Source: Pseudomonas sp. GM48
GTDB lineage: Bacteria; Pseudomonadota; Gammaproteobacteria; Pseudomonadales; Pseudomonadaceae
DNA length: 64,000 nt
Direction of reading: 5' to 3'
Assembly: GCF_000282335.1 (NCBI RefSeq)
Contig: NZ_AKJM01000056.1
Span: 1-64,000 of the forward strand
In this document: positions 17,959-27,212 of the stretch, one piece after another
Position numbering within the stretch: the stretch's first letter is position 1
How the letters are laid out: the number at the start of each line of letters is the position of its first letter
Notes under the pieces: generated by a model
What the model was told of the DNA's origin: nothing
What the model saw: only the letters and a program-made list of their open reading frames with translations
Database searches by the model: none
Made by a program: the position numbers and the translations under genes

Positions 17959-18483
17959 ATGACTCGTCTTCGTGCCATCTGTACCGCCGTTGCTTTGGTC
18001 TGCGCCAGCGGCCAGGTTTTTGCCGACACCGCCAGCCATAACGCCAGTGCCGAGGCTTTCCTGACCATGGCGCACGCGGACAAACTGGGCACCCCGGTGT
18101 ACATGCAAGTACAGCAGATGTTTGCCCAGCGTTTCGAACAGACTAAAGCCCCTGAGTCGAAAAAAGCCGTGCTGGAAACCTACCAGGCCAAGGCCAACGC
18201 CGCTCTGGACCAGGCCATTGGCTGGAACAAGCTGAAACCGGACATGGTCAAGCTCTATACCAGCAATTTCAGCGAATCCGAGCTCAAGGACCTGGTCGCG
18301 TTCTACCAGTCGCCACTGGGCAAGAAAGTCCTGGAGAAAATGCCTCAGCTGACCCAGCAATCGGCCCAGCTGACCCAGGCCAAGCTGGAAAGCGCAGTGC
18401 CGGTGGTCAACAAGCTGCTGGCTGACATGACAGCCGAGCTGACCCCGAAAGACGCGGCTGCGCCAGTCAAGAAAAAGCCTTAA
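17959..18483 (+). CDS. DUF2059 domain periplasmic protein
   Basis: A 174-residue protein with a Sec signal peptide (MTRLRAICTAVALVCASGQVFA, cleavage after VFA) and a DUF2059 domain seen in LVAFYQSPLGKKVLEKMPQL near residues 112-131. The mature chain is helical, charged and ends in a Lys/Pro tail. Function is unknown in the literature I recall. AAAGGAAAC precedes the ATG. A BolA-like gene follows after 12 bases, so the two are co-transcribed. Confidence 0.85.
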   Translation: MTRLRAICTAVALVCASGQVFADTASHNASAEAFLTMAHADKLGTPVYMQVQQMFAQRFEQTKAPESKKAVLETYQAKANAALDQAIGWNKLKPDMVKLYTSNFSESELKDLVAFYQSPLGKKVLEKMPQLTQQSAQLTQAKLESAVPVVNKLLADMTAELTPKDAAAPVKKKP

Positions 18484-18495
18484 GCGGAGTTCGGT

Positions 18496-18795
18496 ATGAC
18501 CATGCAACAACGCATTGAATCGACGCTGGGTCTGCTCCAGCCCCAGCATCTGCAAGTGCTGGATGAAAGCCACATGCACAGCCGCGGGTTGCAGACCCAT
18601 TTCAAGGCTGTGGTGGTCAGTACGCAGTTTGAAGGCCTGAACCGGGTCAAGCGTCACCAGAAAGTCTACGGCACGCTCGGCGAACTGATGGGCGAGTTCC
18701 ATGCGTTGGCACTGCATACCTACACGCCAGAGGAATGGGCACAGATCGACGCGGCTCCGGCCTCGCCGACCTGTGCTGGCGGCAGCAAGCACTAA
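18496..18795 (+). CDS. BolA family protein
   Basis: A 99-residue BolA-like protein. The fold landmarks are LQVLDESHMHSR near residues 17-28 and the FKAVVVSTQFEGLNRVKRHQ strand-helix; the conserved His needed for [2Fe-2S] sharing with monothiol glutaredoxins can be seen in the HMHS or VKRHQ positions. BolA proteins act in iron-sulfur handling and morphology under stress. Two ATGs lie three codons apart; the first has GGAG about eight bases upstream. A strong terminator follows at 18822. Confidence 0.9.
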   Translation: MTMQQRIESTLGLLQPQHLQVLDESHMHSRGLQTHFKAVVVSTQFEGLNRVKRHQKVYGTLGELMGEFHALALHTYTPEEWAQIDAAPASPTCAGGSKH

Positions 18796-18821
18796 ACACC
18801 GGTTTTTTGCTAGAATCCGCA

Positions 18822-18850
18822 ACGCGCCGCTCACCCGGCGCGTTTTTTTT
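18822..18850 (+). terminator. Rho-independent terminator after the bolA-like gene
   Basis: ACGCGCCG CTCACC CGGCGCGT forms a perfect 8-bp GC-rich stem followed by eight T residues. Confidence 0.93.
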
Positions 18851-18897
18851 CGCATCCGGTTCACCCCTTACGAGGGTAGCCACCTGGAGATTTACCC

Positions 18898-19839
18898 ATG
18901 ACACAACAGATTGTCGTGGCGGCACTGTATAAGTTCGTCACCCTGGAAGATTACGTCGCCCTGCGCGAGCCTCTGCTGCAAGCGATGGTCGACAATGGCA
19001 TCAAAGGCACGCTGCTGATTGCCGAAGAAGGTATCAACGGCACCGTGTCCGGCAGCCGCGAAGGTATCGACGGGCTGATGGCCTGGCTCAAGAACGACCC
19101 GCGCATGGATGACATCGACCATAAAGAGTCGTACTGCGACGAGCAGCCGTTCTACCGCACCAAAGTCAAACTCAAGAAAGAAATCGTCACCCTCGGCGTG
19201 GACGGCGTGGATCCGAACAAAAAGGTCGGCACCTACGTCGATCCGCAGGACTGGAACGCGCTGATCAGCGACCCGGAAGTACTGTTGATCGACACTCGTA
19301 ACGATTACGAAGTCTCGATCGGTACTTTCGAAGGCGCTATCGACCCGAAAACCACCAGTTTTCGCGAATTTCCCGACTACATCAAAGCCAACTTCGACCC
19401 GGCCGTGCACAAGAAGGTCGCGATGTTCTGCACCGGCGGCATCCGCTGCGAGAAGGCGTCGAGCTACATGCTCAGCGAAGGTTTTGATGAGGTCTACCAC
19501 CTCAAGGGCGGCATCCTGAAGTACCTCGAAGAGGTGCCGCAGGAAGAAACCAAGTGGCAGGGCGACTGCTTCGTGTTCGACAACCGCGTGACCGTGCGCC
19601 ATGACCTGAGCGAAGGCGACTACGATCAATGTCATGCCTGCCGCACACCGGTCAGCATCGAAGACCGCGCGTCCGAGCATTACGTGGCCGGCATCAGTTG
19701 CCCGCATTGCTGGGATAAGCTGAGTGAGAAGACCCGTCGCAGTGCCATCGACCGGCAGAAACAGATCGAACTGGCCAAGGCTCGCAACATGCCTCACCCG
19801 ATCGGCTACAACTACAAGCAAGCATCCTCCGAGGCCTGA
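18898..19839 (+). CDS. trhO: tRNA uridine(34) hydroxylase TrhO (YceA, rhodanese-like)
   Basis: A 313-residue oxygen-dependent enzyme that hydroxylates U34 of tRNA as the first step to 5-(carboxy)methoxyuridine. The N-terminal ferredoxin-like domain contains [11 protein letters not shown], and the central rhodanese domain carries the active Cys near residue 178 in [11 protein letters not shown]. The C-terminus holds a CxxC pair in QCHACRTPV and another in ISCPHCW, typical of the long form with a zinc-like knuckle. AGGGTAG-type ribosome site precedes the ATG. The next gene begins three bases after the stop. Confidence 0.93.
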   Translation: MTQQIVVAALYKFVTLEDYVALREPLLQAMVDNGIKGTLLIAEEGINGTVSGSREGIDGLMAWLKNDPRMDDIDHKESYCDEQPFYRTKVKLKKEIVTLGVDGVDPNKKVGTYVDPQDWNALISDPEVLLIDTRNDYEVSIGTFEGAIDPKTTSFREFPDYIKANFDPAVHKKVAMFCTGGIRCEKASSYMLSEGFDEVYHLKGGILKYLEEVPQEETKWQGDCFVFDNRVTVRHDLSEGDYDQCHACRTPVSIEDRASEHYVAGISCPHCWDKLSEKTRRSAIDRQKQIELAKARNMPHPIGYNYKQASSEA

Positions 19840-19842
19840 ATC

Positions 19843-20478
19843 ATGTCTGCGCGCCTGCTCTATGTGATGGACCCGATGTGCTCCTGGTGCTGGGGGTTTG
19901 CCCCGGTGGCCAACGCACTGGTCGAGCAGGCGCAAGCCGCAGGCGTGAAGGTGCACTTGATAGTGGGCGGCTTGCGCACCGGTAGCGGTGCGGCGCTGGA
20001 GCCGAGTACCCGGCGCTATATCCTTGAGCACTGGCAGGCGGTCACCGAGGCCACCGGCCAGCCCTTCAAGCTCGAAGGCGCGCTGCCCGACGGTTTTGTC
20101 TACGATACCGAGCCTGCCTGCCGGGCCTTGGTGACGGCGCGCAGCCTGGCGCCGGATTGCGCGTGGAAATTGCTCGGGCTGATTCAGCACGCGTTTTATG
20201 CCGAAGGTCGCGATGTCACGCAAGCCAGCGTGCTGGTGGAGTTGGCGGAGCAGGCCGGTTTGCCACGTATCGAGTTCGCCGGCGCTTTCGACCGGGCCGA
20301 TATGCATACGGCCACCGCTGCCGATTTCACCTGGGTCCAGGACCTGGGCATTGCCGGTTTCCCCACCATGCTGGCTGAGCGTAAAGGTCAACTGGCGTTG
20401 TTGACCAATGGCTATCAGCCTTTGAGCGAGTTGTCCCCGTTGCTCGGCCGCTGGCTGGAGCGTGCTGCCTGTGCATGA
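19843..20478 (+). CDS. DsbA/FrnE-like thioredoxin-fold protein
   Basis: A 211-residue protein with a thioredoxin-like active site Cys13-Ser-Trp-Cys16 in DPMCSWCWGF directly after the first strand, a helical insert, and a cis-proline in GIAGFPTMLA near residue 170. There is no signal peptide, so it acts in the cytoplasm. The DSBA/FrnE family includes 2-hydroxychromene isomerases and disulfide oxidoreductases; the CxxC favours redox chemistry. It follows trhO by three bases and overlaps the next gene by 17 bases, indicating one operon. Confidence 0.88.
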   Translation: MSARLLYVMDPMCSWCWGFAPVANALVEQAQAAGVKVHLIVGGLRTGSGAALEPSTRRYILEHWQAVTEATGQPFKLEGALPDGFVYDTEPACRALVTARSLAPDCAWKLLGLIQHAFYAEGRDVTQASVLVELAEQAGLPRIEFAGAFDRADMHTATAADFTWVQDLGIAGFPTMLAERKGQLALLTNGYQPLSELSPLLGRWLERAACA

Positions 20479-22288
20479 CCCGTCCGATGGTGTCTCAACC
20501 GCTAAACTTGTCGACCGCCTGAGCTGGGCGGAAATCCGTCGTCTGGCCCTGCATCACAAGAAATCCCTGTGGATCGCCAACGGCGTGGCCGTGTTGGCGA
20601 CCTTGTGCAGCGTGCCGATTCCCTTGCTCCTGCCGTTGCTGGTGGATGAGGTGTTGCTGGGTCACGGTGATGCCGCGCTGAAGATCATGAACCATGCGCT
20701 GCCTGAAGAATGGCAGAAGGCCGCGGGCTATATCGGCCTGATGCTGTTGGTGACCTTGACCCTGCGTTGCACGGCGTTACTGTTCAACGTGGTGCAGGCG
20801 AAACTGTTCGCCGGGCTGGCCAAGGACATCGTCTATCGCATTCGTGTGCGGCTGATCGAACGGCTCAAGCGTATTTCCCTCGGTGAATATGAAAGCCTGG
20901 GCAGCGGCACGGTGACCACGCACCTTGTGACTGACCTGGACACGCTGGACAAATTTGTCGGTGAAACCCTCAGCCGTTTCCTCGTGGCCATGCTGACCCT
21001 GGTCGGCACTGCCGGCATTCTGATGTGGATGCACTGGAAGCTGGCATTGCTGATTCTGCTGTTCAACCCGCTGGTGATCTACGCCACGGTGCAGCTGGGC
21101 AAGCGGGTCAAGCACCTGAAGAAACTCGAGAACGACAGCACCTCGCGCTTCACCCAGGCACTGACCGAAACGCTGGATGCGATCCAGGAAGTTCGCGCCG
21201 GCAACCGCCAGGGGTTTTTCCTCGGTCGCCTGGGGCAACGCGCCCGGGACGTGCGTGACTATGCGGTGAATTCGCAGTGGAAAACCGACGCGTCGAACCG
21301 TGCCAGCGGTTTGCTGTTCCAGTTCGGCATCGATATTTTCCGGGCCGCGGCGATGCTCACCGTGCTGTTTTCCGACCTTTCAATCGGCCAGATGCTCGCG
21401 GTATTCAGCTACCTGTGGTTCATGATCGGTCCGGTGGAGCAACTGCTGAACCTGCAATATGCCTACTACGCTGCCGGCGGTGCGCTGTCGCGGATCAATG
21501 AGCTGCTGTCCCGCGCCGATGAGCCCGAATACCCGGGCGGAGTCGATCCGTTCAACGGTCGCGAGACGGTCGGGCTGGAAGTGCAAGGGTTGAGTTTCGG
21601 TTACGGTGATGAACTGGTCTTGAACCAGATGAACCTGTCCATCGCCCCTGGCGAAAAGGTCGCGATCGTCGGTGCCAGTGGCGGCGGCAAGAGCACGCTG
21701 GTGCAGTTGCTGCTTGGTCTGTACACGCCGCAGGCCGGGACCATCCGTTTTGGCGGTTCGACCCAGCAGGAAATTGGCCTGGAAACCGTGCGGGAAAATG
21801 TAGCTGTGGTCCTGCAACATCCGGCGCTGTTCAACGACACCATACGGGCCAACCTGACCATGGGCCGTTTACGCAGTGACGAGGCCTGCTGGCAGGCGCT
21901 GGAAATTGCCCAATTGCACGGTACGGTCCGGGATTTGCCCAATGGCCTGGACAGCATCGTCGGGCGCTCTGGTGTGCGTTTGTCCGGCGGGCAGCGCCAA
22001 CGCCTGGCCATCGCCCGGATGGTGCTGGCCGAACCCAAAGTGGTGATTCTGGACGAGGCTACCTCGGCACTGGACGCCGCCACCGAATACAACCTGCATC
22101 AGGCCTTGGCGCGATTCCTGAGCAATCGCACCACTTTGATCATTGCCCACCGCCTTTCTGCCGTAAAACAGGCCGATCGTGTGCTGGTATTCGACAGTGG
22201 GCAGGTCGCAGAGGATGGCGATCATCAGCAACTGATTGCTGACGGTGGTCTGTACGCCAAGCTTTACGGTCATCTGCAGCGGTTGTAG
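20462..22288 (+). CDS. ABC exporter, fused membrane and ATPase domains
   Basis: A 608-residue half-transporter of the MsbA/LmrA type. The N-terminal domain has six hydrophobic segments (residues about 35-330). The ATPase domain has Walker A GASGGGKST at residue 404, signature LSGGQRQR near residue 507, Walker B VVILDEATSALD and the H-loop IIAHRLSAV. It would work as a homodimer exporting lipid or peptide-like substrates; which one is unknown. The reading frame opens with GTG at 20462, overlapping the previous gene; a second GTG three codons on is an alternative start. Confidence 0.9.
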   Translation: MLPVHDPSDGVSTAKLVDRLSWAEIRRLALHHKKSLWIANGVAVLATLCSVPIPLLLPLLVDEVLLGHGDAALKIMNHALPEEWQKAAGYIGLMLLVTLTLRCTALLFNVVQAKLFAGLAKDIVYRIRVRLIERLKRISLGEYESLGSGTVTTHLVTDLDTLDKFVGETLSRFLVAMLTLVGTAGILMWMHWKLALLILLFNPLVIYATVQLGKRVKHLKKLENDSTSRFTQALTETLDAIQEVRAGNRQGFFLGRLGQRARDVRDYAVNSQWKTDASNRASGLLFQFGIDIFRAAAMLTVLFSDLSIGQMLAVFSYLWFMIGPVEQLLNLQYAYYAAGGALSRINELLSRADEPEYPGGVDPFNGRETVGLEVQGLSFGYGDELVLNQMNLSIAPGEKVAIVGASGGGKSTLVQLLLGLYTPQAGTIRFGGSTQQEIGLETVRENVAVVLQHPALFNDTIRANLTMGRLRSDEACWQALEIAQLHGTVRDLPNGLDSIVGRSGVRLSGGQRQRLAIARMVLAEPKVVILDEATSALDAATEYNLHQALARFLSNRTTLIIAHRLSAVKQADRVLVFDSGQVAEDGDHQQLIADGGLYAKLYGHLQRL

Positions 22289-22475
22289 CGAGATGACATC
22301 AAGGTTGCAGGACGTTACTTCAATGTTATAAAAACCATCGTCGCGACCGGATTTAGCGGCCGCGATACTCCCTCCGAGCATAGCTTGTCGCTTGCCGGGA
22401 TCGGAATCGCCCCCTAGTCTAGCTAAAGCGATTTCGTCCGGAAGACGAGCAAGCAGTGCTAAAGCAAGGGATCTC

Positions 22476-24935
22476 ATGAATCAAACGCGGACTCTCGGTA
22501 CGCCACGGTTGTTAGGCATTGTCTGGCCTTTTATCGCCGTTGTGTTATTTCAGGCCCTGTTGGGGGGCGTCAGTCTTTACGTACTGTCAGCGGTCCGTGG
22601 CTATGTCGCCGGTGAAAGCCTGTGGTCCAAGGGCCAGAAAGACGCCATCTATTACCTCAACCTCTACGCCGACAGTGGCGACGAAGCGATTTTTCATAAA
22701 TACCAGAACGCCATTTCCGTGCCTCAGGGCGGGCATGAATTGCGTGTGGCGCTGGATCATCAGCCGCCGAACATCGAGGCCGCACGAGTGGCGATCCTCA
22801 AGGGCGGCAACCATCCTGACGACGTGTCCAGCCTGATCTGGCTGTACCTCAATTTCCGGCACTTCAGCTACCTCGAAAAAGCCATCGATCGCTGGACGGT
22901 GGGTGATGCCTACCTGGTCCAGCTCGATGCCGTTGCGCGGGACATGCATCAGCACATCACTGCCGGCCCGGCCTCCAGTACGGATGTTCAGCGCTGGAAG
23001 GAGCAGATTTTCGCCATCAACGACGGCGTGACGCCGGCGGCGAAGGCGTTCAGCGATGCCTTGGGTGAAGGTTCGCGGGTGATACTGCGTTTGTTGCTGA
23101 TGACGAATCTGGCCACCGCCCTGGGCTTGATTGCATTGGCATTGATGCGCACCCATAAACTGCTCAAGCAGCGCCATGCCTTCGCCGATGCTCTGCAACT
23201 GGAGAAAGAACGGGCGCAGATCACCCTGCAATCGATTGGCGACGGAGTGATCACCACGGATGTTTCAGGTGCGATTGCCTACATGAATCCGGCGGCCGAG
23301 GCGTTGACCCACTGGAAGGCCGAGCAGGCGACGGGGTTGCCGCTGGCTGCGCTGTTCAACCTGCTGGACGAAAATGCCCAGACCGATGGTTTCACCCTGA
23401 TCGAACATATTCTGAGCGGCCAGCTCAGTGGCGGCAGTGAGCATTCCAAGCTGATTCAACGCCTGGACGGCAGCACGGTATCGGTCACGCTGGTGGGGGC
23501 GCCGATCCGCAATGCCGGCAAAGTCAGCGGGACGGTGCTGGTGCTGCATGACATGACCCAGGAGCGGCAATACATCGCCAATCTGTCGTGGCAGGCGACC
23601 CACGACGCCTTGACCGGGCTTGCCAACCGCCGCGAATTCGAATATCGACTGGAACAGGCGCTGCACAATCTGACCCGCTACCCGGGTCGCCATGCCCTGA
23701 TGTTCCTCGATCTGGATCAATTCAAACTGGTCAACGATACCTGCGGCCACGCGGCGGGCGATGAACTGTTGCGGCATATCTGTGCGCTGTTGCAATCCGG
23801 ACTGCGCGAAGGCGATACCCTGGCGCGCCTTGGTGGCGACGAGTTCGGCATCCTGCTGGAAAACTGCGCTCCGGAAGCGGCGGAGAAAATTGCCGAGAGT
23901 CTGCGTCAGACCGTGCAGAATCTGCATTTTGTCTGGAAGGGCCGGCCTTTCGTGACCACTGTCAGTATCGGCCTGGTCCATGTTGCGCAGAATCCGACAA
24001 CGCTCGAAACCTCGCTGCGTGCTGCCGACATGGCGTGCTACATGGCCAAGGAAAAAGGCCGGAACCGGGTCCAGGTCTACCATCCGGATGACTCGGAACT
24101 GTCCCTGCGCTTCGGCGAAATGGCCTGGGTGCAGCGTTTGCACATTGCGCTGGAAGAAGACCGCTTCTGCCTGTACGCCCAGGAAATAGCACCCTTGGGC
24201 TATATCGATCAGGACGGCGGACACATTGAAATTCTGCTGCGATTACATGATGAAGCGGGGCGGATGATTTTGCCTGACAGCTTCATCCCGGCTGCCGAAC
24301 GTTATGGCCTGATGAGTTCGCTGGATCGTTGGGTTGTGCAGAACGTGTTCAAGATCATTGCCCAATGCCGGGCCGAACAAGGCCACCGGCCGCTGGCCAT
24401 GTGTGCGATCAATCTGTCAGGCGCGACGATCGGGGATGAAGCGTTTCTGGACTTTTTGCGCGAACAGTTTGTGACGTATTCGATTCCGCCTGAAATGATT
24501 TGTTTTGAAATTACTGAAACCAGTGCTATTTCAAATCTTGGCAGCGCCATTCGATTCATTAATGAACTCAAAGGCTTAGGATGCCATTTTTCACTGGATG
24601 ATTTTTGTGCCGGAATGTCCTCATTCGCGTATCTGAAACATTTGCCTGTAGACTTCCTGAAGATCGACGGGAGTTTCGTAAAGGATATGCTGGACGACCC
24701 GATTAACCGCGCCATGGTCGAAGTGATCAATCACATCGGCCATGTGATGGGTAAGCGCACGATTGCCGAGTTTGTTGAAACGCCCCAGATCGAGCAGGCA
24801 TTGCTGGAAATCGGGGTGGATTACGCTCAAGGGTATGTGATTGAACGCCCGCATCTGTTTACCAGCGATAGCTTGCTAAGTCGTCCTGCCAGGCCTCAAC
24901 CGCTGTTGTTCAAGGCGCCTGGCACGTTCCGTTGA
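22476..24935 (+). CDS. Membrane PAS-GGDEF-EAL cyclic-di-GMP protein
   Basis: An 819-residue sensor. Two membrane helices (about 10-32 and 205-225) bracket a periplasmic helical domain of some 170 residues, followed by a PAS domain, a GGDEF domain with intact GGDEF at 453-457 and an RxxD inhibition site (REGD) just before it, and an EAL domain. The EAL domain reads EILLR at Glu585 and keeps the metal and base residues in INLSG, FEITET, LDDF, LKIDGSFV and YAQGYV, but the loop-6 motif is DDFCAG instead of DDFGxG. Both activities look possible. The start at 22476 has AAGG nearby; the open frame runs 84 bases further up. Confidence 0.92.
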   Translation: MNQTRTLGTPRLLGIVWPFIAVVLFQALLGGVSLYVLSAVRGYVAGESLWSKGQKDAIYYLNLYADSGDEAIFHKYQNAISVPQGGHELRVALDHQPPNIEAARVAILKGGNHPDDVSSLIWLYLNFRHFSYLEKAIDRWTVGDAYLVQLDAVARDMHQHITAGPASSTDVQRWKEQIFAINDGVTPAAKAFSDALGEGSRVILRLLLMTNLATALGLIALALMRTHKLLKQRHAFADALQLEKERAQITLQSIGDGVITTDVSGAIAYMNPAAEALTHWKAEQATGLPLAALFNLLDENAQTDGFTLIEHILSGQLSGGSEHSKLIQRLDGSTVSVTLVGAPIRNAGKVSGTVLVLHDMTQERQYIANLSWQATHDALTGLANRREFEYRLEQALHNLTRYPGRHALMFLDLDQFKLVNDTCGHAAGDELLRHICALLQSGLREGDTLARLGGDEFGILLENCAPEAAEKIAESLRQTVQNLHFVWKGRPFVTTVSIGLVHVAQNPTTLETSLRAADMACYMAKEKGRNRVQVYHPDDSELSLRFGEMAWVQRLHIALEEDRFCLYAQEIAPLGYIDQDGGHIEILLRLHDEAGRMILPDSFIPAAERYGLMSSLDRWVVQNVFKIIAQCRAEQGHRPLAMCAINLSGATIGDEAFLDFLREQFVTYSIPPEMICFEITETSAISNLGSAIRFINELKGLGCHFSLDDFCAGMSSFAYLKHLPVDFLKIDGSFVKDMLDDPINRAMVEVINHIGHVMGKRTIAEFVETPQIEQALLEIGVDYAQGYVIERPHLFTSDSLLSRPARPQPLLFKAPGTFR

Positions 24936-24978
24936 AACTCCTGCCGGTCTTACAATCACAATCAAAAGGAGCTCGACA

Positions 24979-25773
24979 GTGATCGACACATTCAACCGAA
25001 CCGGACCGCTCATGGAAGCTACAAGTTATCCTGCCTGGGCCCAGCGCCTGATCCAGGATTGCAGCGAGAGCAAGCGCCGGGTTGTCGAACACGAACTGTA
25101 CCAACGCATGCGAGACAACAAGCTCAGTGCGAAGACCATGCGCCAATACCTGATCGGTGGCTGGCCGGTGGTCGAACAGTTCGCGTTGTATATGGCACAA
25201 AACCTGACCAAGACCCGTTTTGCCCGTCATCCTGGCGAAGACATGGCCCGTCGCTGGCTGATGCGCAATATCCGCGTCGAATTGAACCACGCCGATTACT
25301 GGGTGCACTGGAGCCGCGCGCACGGTGTCACCCTGGAAGACTTGCAGGCCCAGCAGGTGGCCCCTGAGCTTCACGCCTTGAGCCATTGGTGCTGGCACAC
25401 CAGTTCAGCCGACTCACTGATCGTTGCGATTGCCGCCACCAACTACGCCATCGAAGGGGCGACCGGGGAATGGTCGGCGGTAGTTTGTTCCAACGGTATC
25501 TACGCAGCCTCGTTCCCCGAGGAAGATCGCAAACGGGCGATGAAATGGCTGAAGATGCATGCCCAGTACGACGACGCCCATCCATGGGAAGCCCTGGAAA
25601 TCATCTGCACATTGGCGGGCACCAACCCGAGCAGATCCCTGCAGATGGAGCTGCGTCAGGCCGTTTGCAAGAGCTACGATTACATGTACCTGTTTCTCGA
25701 ACGTTGCATGCAACTGGAACACGCAGAGAGAGCGCCGGTCGTTCGTGAGCGGTTGGCACTGGCCGAAGGCTGA
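24979..25773 (+). CDS. TenA / haem-oxygenase-fold (HDO-like) protein
   Basis: A 264-residue all-helical protein of the TenA/PqqC superfamily, usually annotated as a TenA-family regulator. Rather than thiaminase residues it shows a spaced carboxylate/His set: VELNHADYWVHW near residue 95-106, YAIEGATGEW near 156, and HAQYDDAHPWEALEII near residue 194-209. This pattern resembles the di-iron HDO enzymes (UndA, CADD, SznF relatives). GTG at 24979 is taken as start because AAAGGAGC lies seven bases upstream; an ATG 33 bases later lacks one. Function is unknown. Confidence 0.75.
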   Translation: MIDTFNRTGPLMEATSYPAWAQRLIQDCSESKRRVVEHELYQRMRDNKLSAKTMRQYLIGGWPVVEQFALYMAQNLTKTRFARHPGEDMARRWLMRNIRVELNHADYWVHWSRAHGVTLEDLQAQQVAPELHALSHWCWHTSSADSLIVAIAATNYAIEGATGEWSAVVCSNGIYAASFPEEDRKRAMKWLKMHAQYDDAHPWEALEIICTLAGTNPSRSLQMELRQAVCKSYDYMYLFLERCMQLEHAERAPVVRERLALAEG

Positions 25774-25795
25774 TACAGCCATCACGCAATAAAAC

Positions 25796-25885
25796 TGTGG
25801 GAGCGGGCTTGCTCGCGAAAGCGGAGTGTCATTCAGCTCAGATATCAGCTGATACGCCGCCTTCGCGAGCAAGCCCGCTCCCACA
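25796..25885. repeat. REP doublet, opposite arm order
   Basis: TGTGGGAGCGGGCTTGCTCG at 25796 and its inverse ending at 25885, around about 41 bases. Unlike the other copies of this class, the G-rich arm comes first. It lies between the convergent TenA-like and diguanylate cyclase genes. Confidence 0.9.
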
Positions 25886-25909
25886 TTGGTTTGTGTGGTG
25901 GCTGAAAAA

Positions 25910-26836
25910 TCAGCCCGCCATCTTCAGCCGGTTACGTCCTTCGCGCTTGGCCACATACAAAGCGCTGTCTGCCCGTCGCAACAGGCTTTCGGCAGACTCA
26001 CCGGGCAAAAGGGTCGAACAGCCAATGCTGACCGTCAGCACGATCATATGACCATCGGCCAGATACTCTTCAGACTGCACTGCAAACCGCAGCCGCTCAC
26101 CGACCATCGCCGCGGCCTCGCGGCAGGTGTTCGACAGCAGGATCAGGAATTCTTCACCGCCATAGCGGAACACCATGTCCACGTTGCGCAGCTGGTTTTT
26201 GATTGAGGCGGCGACCGCCTTGAGCACGTCATCGCCAGTGCTGTGGCCATGGGTATCATTGACTTGCTTGAAATGATCGATGTCCAGCATCAGCACTGAC
26301 AACGGTTGCAGATGGCGCCGGGACAGCTCGATTTCCCTTTGCAGCGTTTGGTCCATGGCGATGCGGTTACCGGCGCCCGTCAGAGGGTCGCGCAGTGCGC
26401 TTTGGGTGGCGGTACGGTAAAGCAGCGCGTTGCGCATCGGGAATAGCAGCGCGGCCAGCAGTGATTCGAGATTGCCTTGTTCCTGTTCGCTGAAACGCTG
26501 ATTGCGGCGGAAAATCAGCTCACCCAGGTGTTCACCTTCGTGACTGAGGCTGTAACTGATTGAATGGTGGCCGCGTTGGCCGAACTCCAGGCGCAGGTCA
26601 CTGCTCTTGTGCTGGTAGCTCAAGGCGTCCAACGGCACCAATCGCTGAATTTCGCGATAAAACGTCCCAAGAATGCGTTGCGGCTCAAGACTGGTTTGCA
26701 ACTGCAGGTTCAGTTGCTGGCGCAATTGCGCAAGGCTGACGGGCCTTTCCAGAAGGGGCGGCTGCTGACCAAAGCCCAGGCGCTGCAATTTGGCGCTATC
26801 GAAGTCAATTGCGTTGGTCTGGGAAGGTGGTTTCAT
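25910..26836 (-). CDS. GGDEF domain diguanylate cyclase
   Basis: A 308-residue soluble protein that makes cyclic-di-GMP. The first 140 residues form a GAF-like sensor domain with no membrane segment. The cyclase domain begins at RDPLTGAGNRIAMDQ, contains LDIDHFKQVNDTHGH and the active site YGGEEF with GGEEF at 226-230. The inhibitory RxxD site (RNVD) is present five residues before it, so product feedback is likely. The start MKPPSQTNA at 26836 is preferred to a frame running 147 bases further up, although its ribosome site (AGGGG) is rather distant. The 376-base gap to yciK holds no gene I can support. Confidence 0.9.
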   Translation of the reverse strand: MKPPSQTNAIDFDSAKLQRLGFGQQPPLLERPVSLAQLRQQLNLQLQTSLEPQRILGTFYREIQRLVPLDALSYQHKSSDLRLEFGQRGHHSISYSLSHEGEHLGELIFRRNQRFSEQEQGNLESLLAALLFPMRNALLYRTATQSALRDPLTGAGNRIAMDQTLQREIELSRRHLQPLSVLMLDIDHFKQVNDTHGHSTGDDVLKAVAASIKNQLRNVDMVFRYGGEEFLILLSNTCREAAAMVGERLRFAVQSEEYLADGHMIVLTVSIGCSTLLPGESAESLLRRADSALYVAKREGRNRLKMAG

Positions 26837-27164
26837 AAGGCGTGCGCCCCTAAGCAGTAAGGCTGTCTTACAAGCAGGGTGAGAGCGGCTTAGGGCTGCG
26901 CGTCGTACTGGTCCGTCAGTCCCGTAGGACATTTCGTACAAGTTTAATCCGCTTTGTGGAAGATGAGTAACTTCTGCACTCACGCTTCACCCCGTCTGCT
27001 TTCACGTTGCGTGTCTGAGCAAACTTAGAGCGAAAGTCGTGCCATTCGGTTCATCCAAATAAAATCTGTACTAAATCAATGTGTTGAGATTTATTTGCGA
27101 CACGTGTAGCGCTGCACGTGACGTTTGTTTGACAGGTGTCTGGCTCGAATGCGTGGGCCTTCGA

Positions 27165-27192
27165 GTGCCGCGTCGGGAAGCCGGCGCGGCAC
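27165..27192. repeat. GTGCCGCG/CGCGGCAC inverted repeat downstream of yciK
   Basis: An 8-bp perfect GC stem with a 12-base loop, 21 bases beyond the yciK stop. The A run lies on the wrong side for a classic terminator of yciK, so it may only be a 3'-end stabilising hairpin. Confidence 0.45.
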
Positions 27193-27212
27193 AAAAAAGC
27201 GACGCACGGTCG

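Noticed and set aside
22289..22475. Possible small RNA between the ABC exporter and the GGDEF-EAL gene
   Set aside because: No terminator hairpin or promoter pair could be seen; it looks like an ordinary promoter region.
27165..27192. Terminator for yciK
   Set aside because: Stem is good but the A/T run is on the wrong side for transcription toward lower coordinates; kept only as an inverted repeat.
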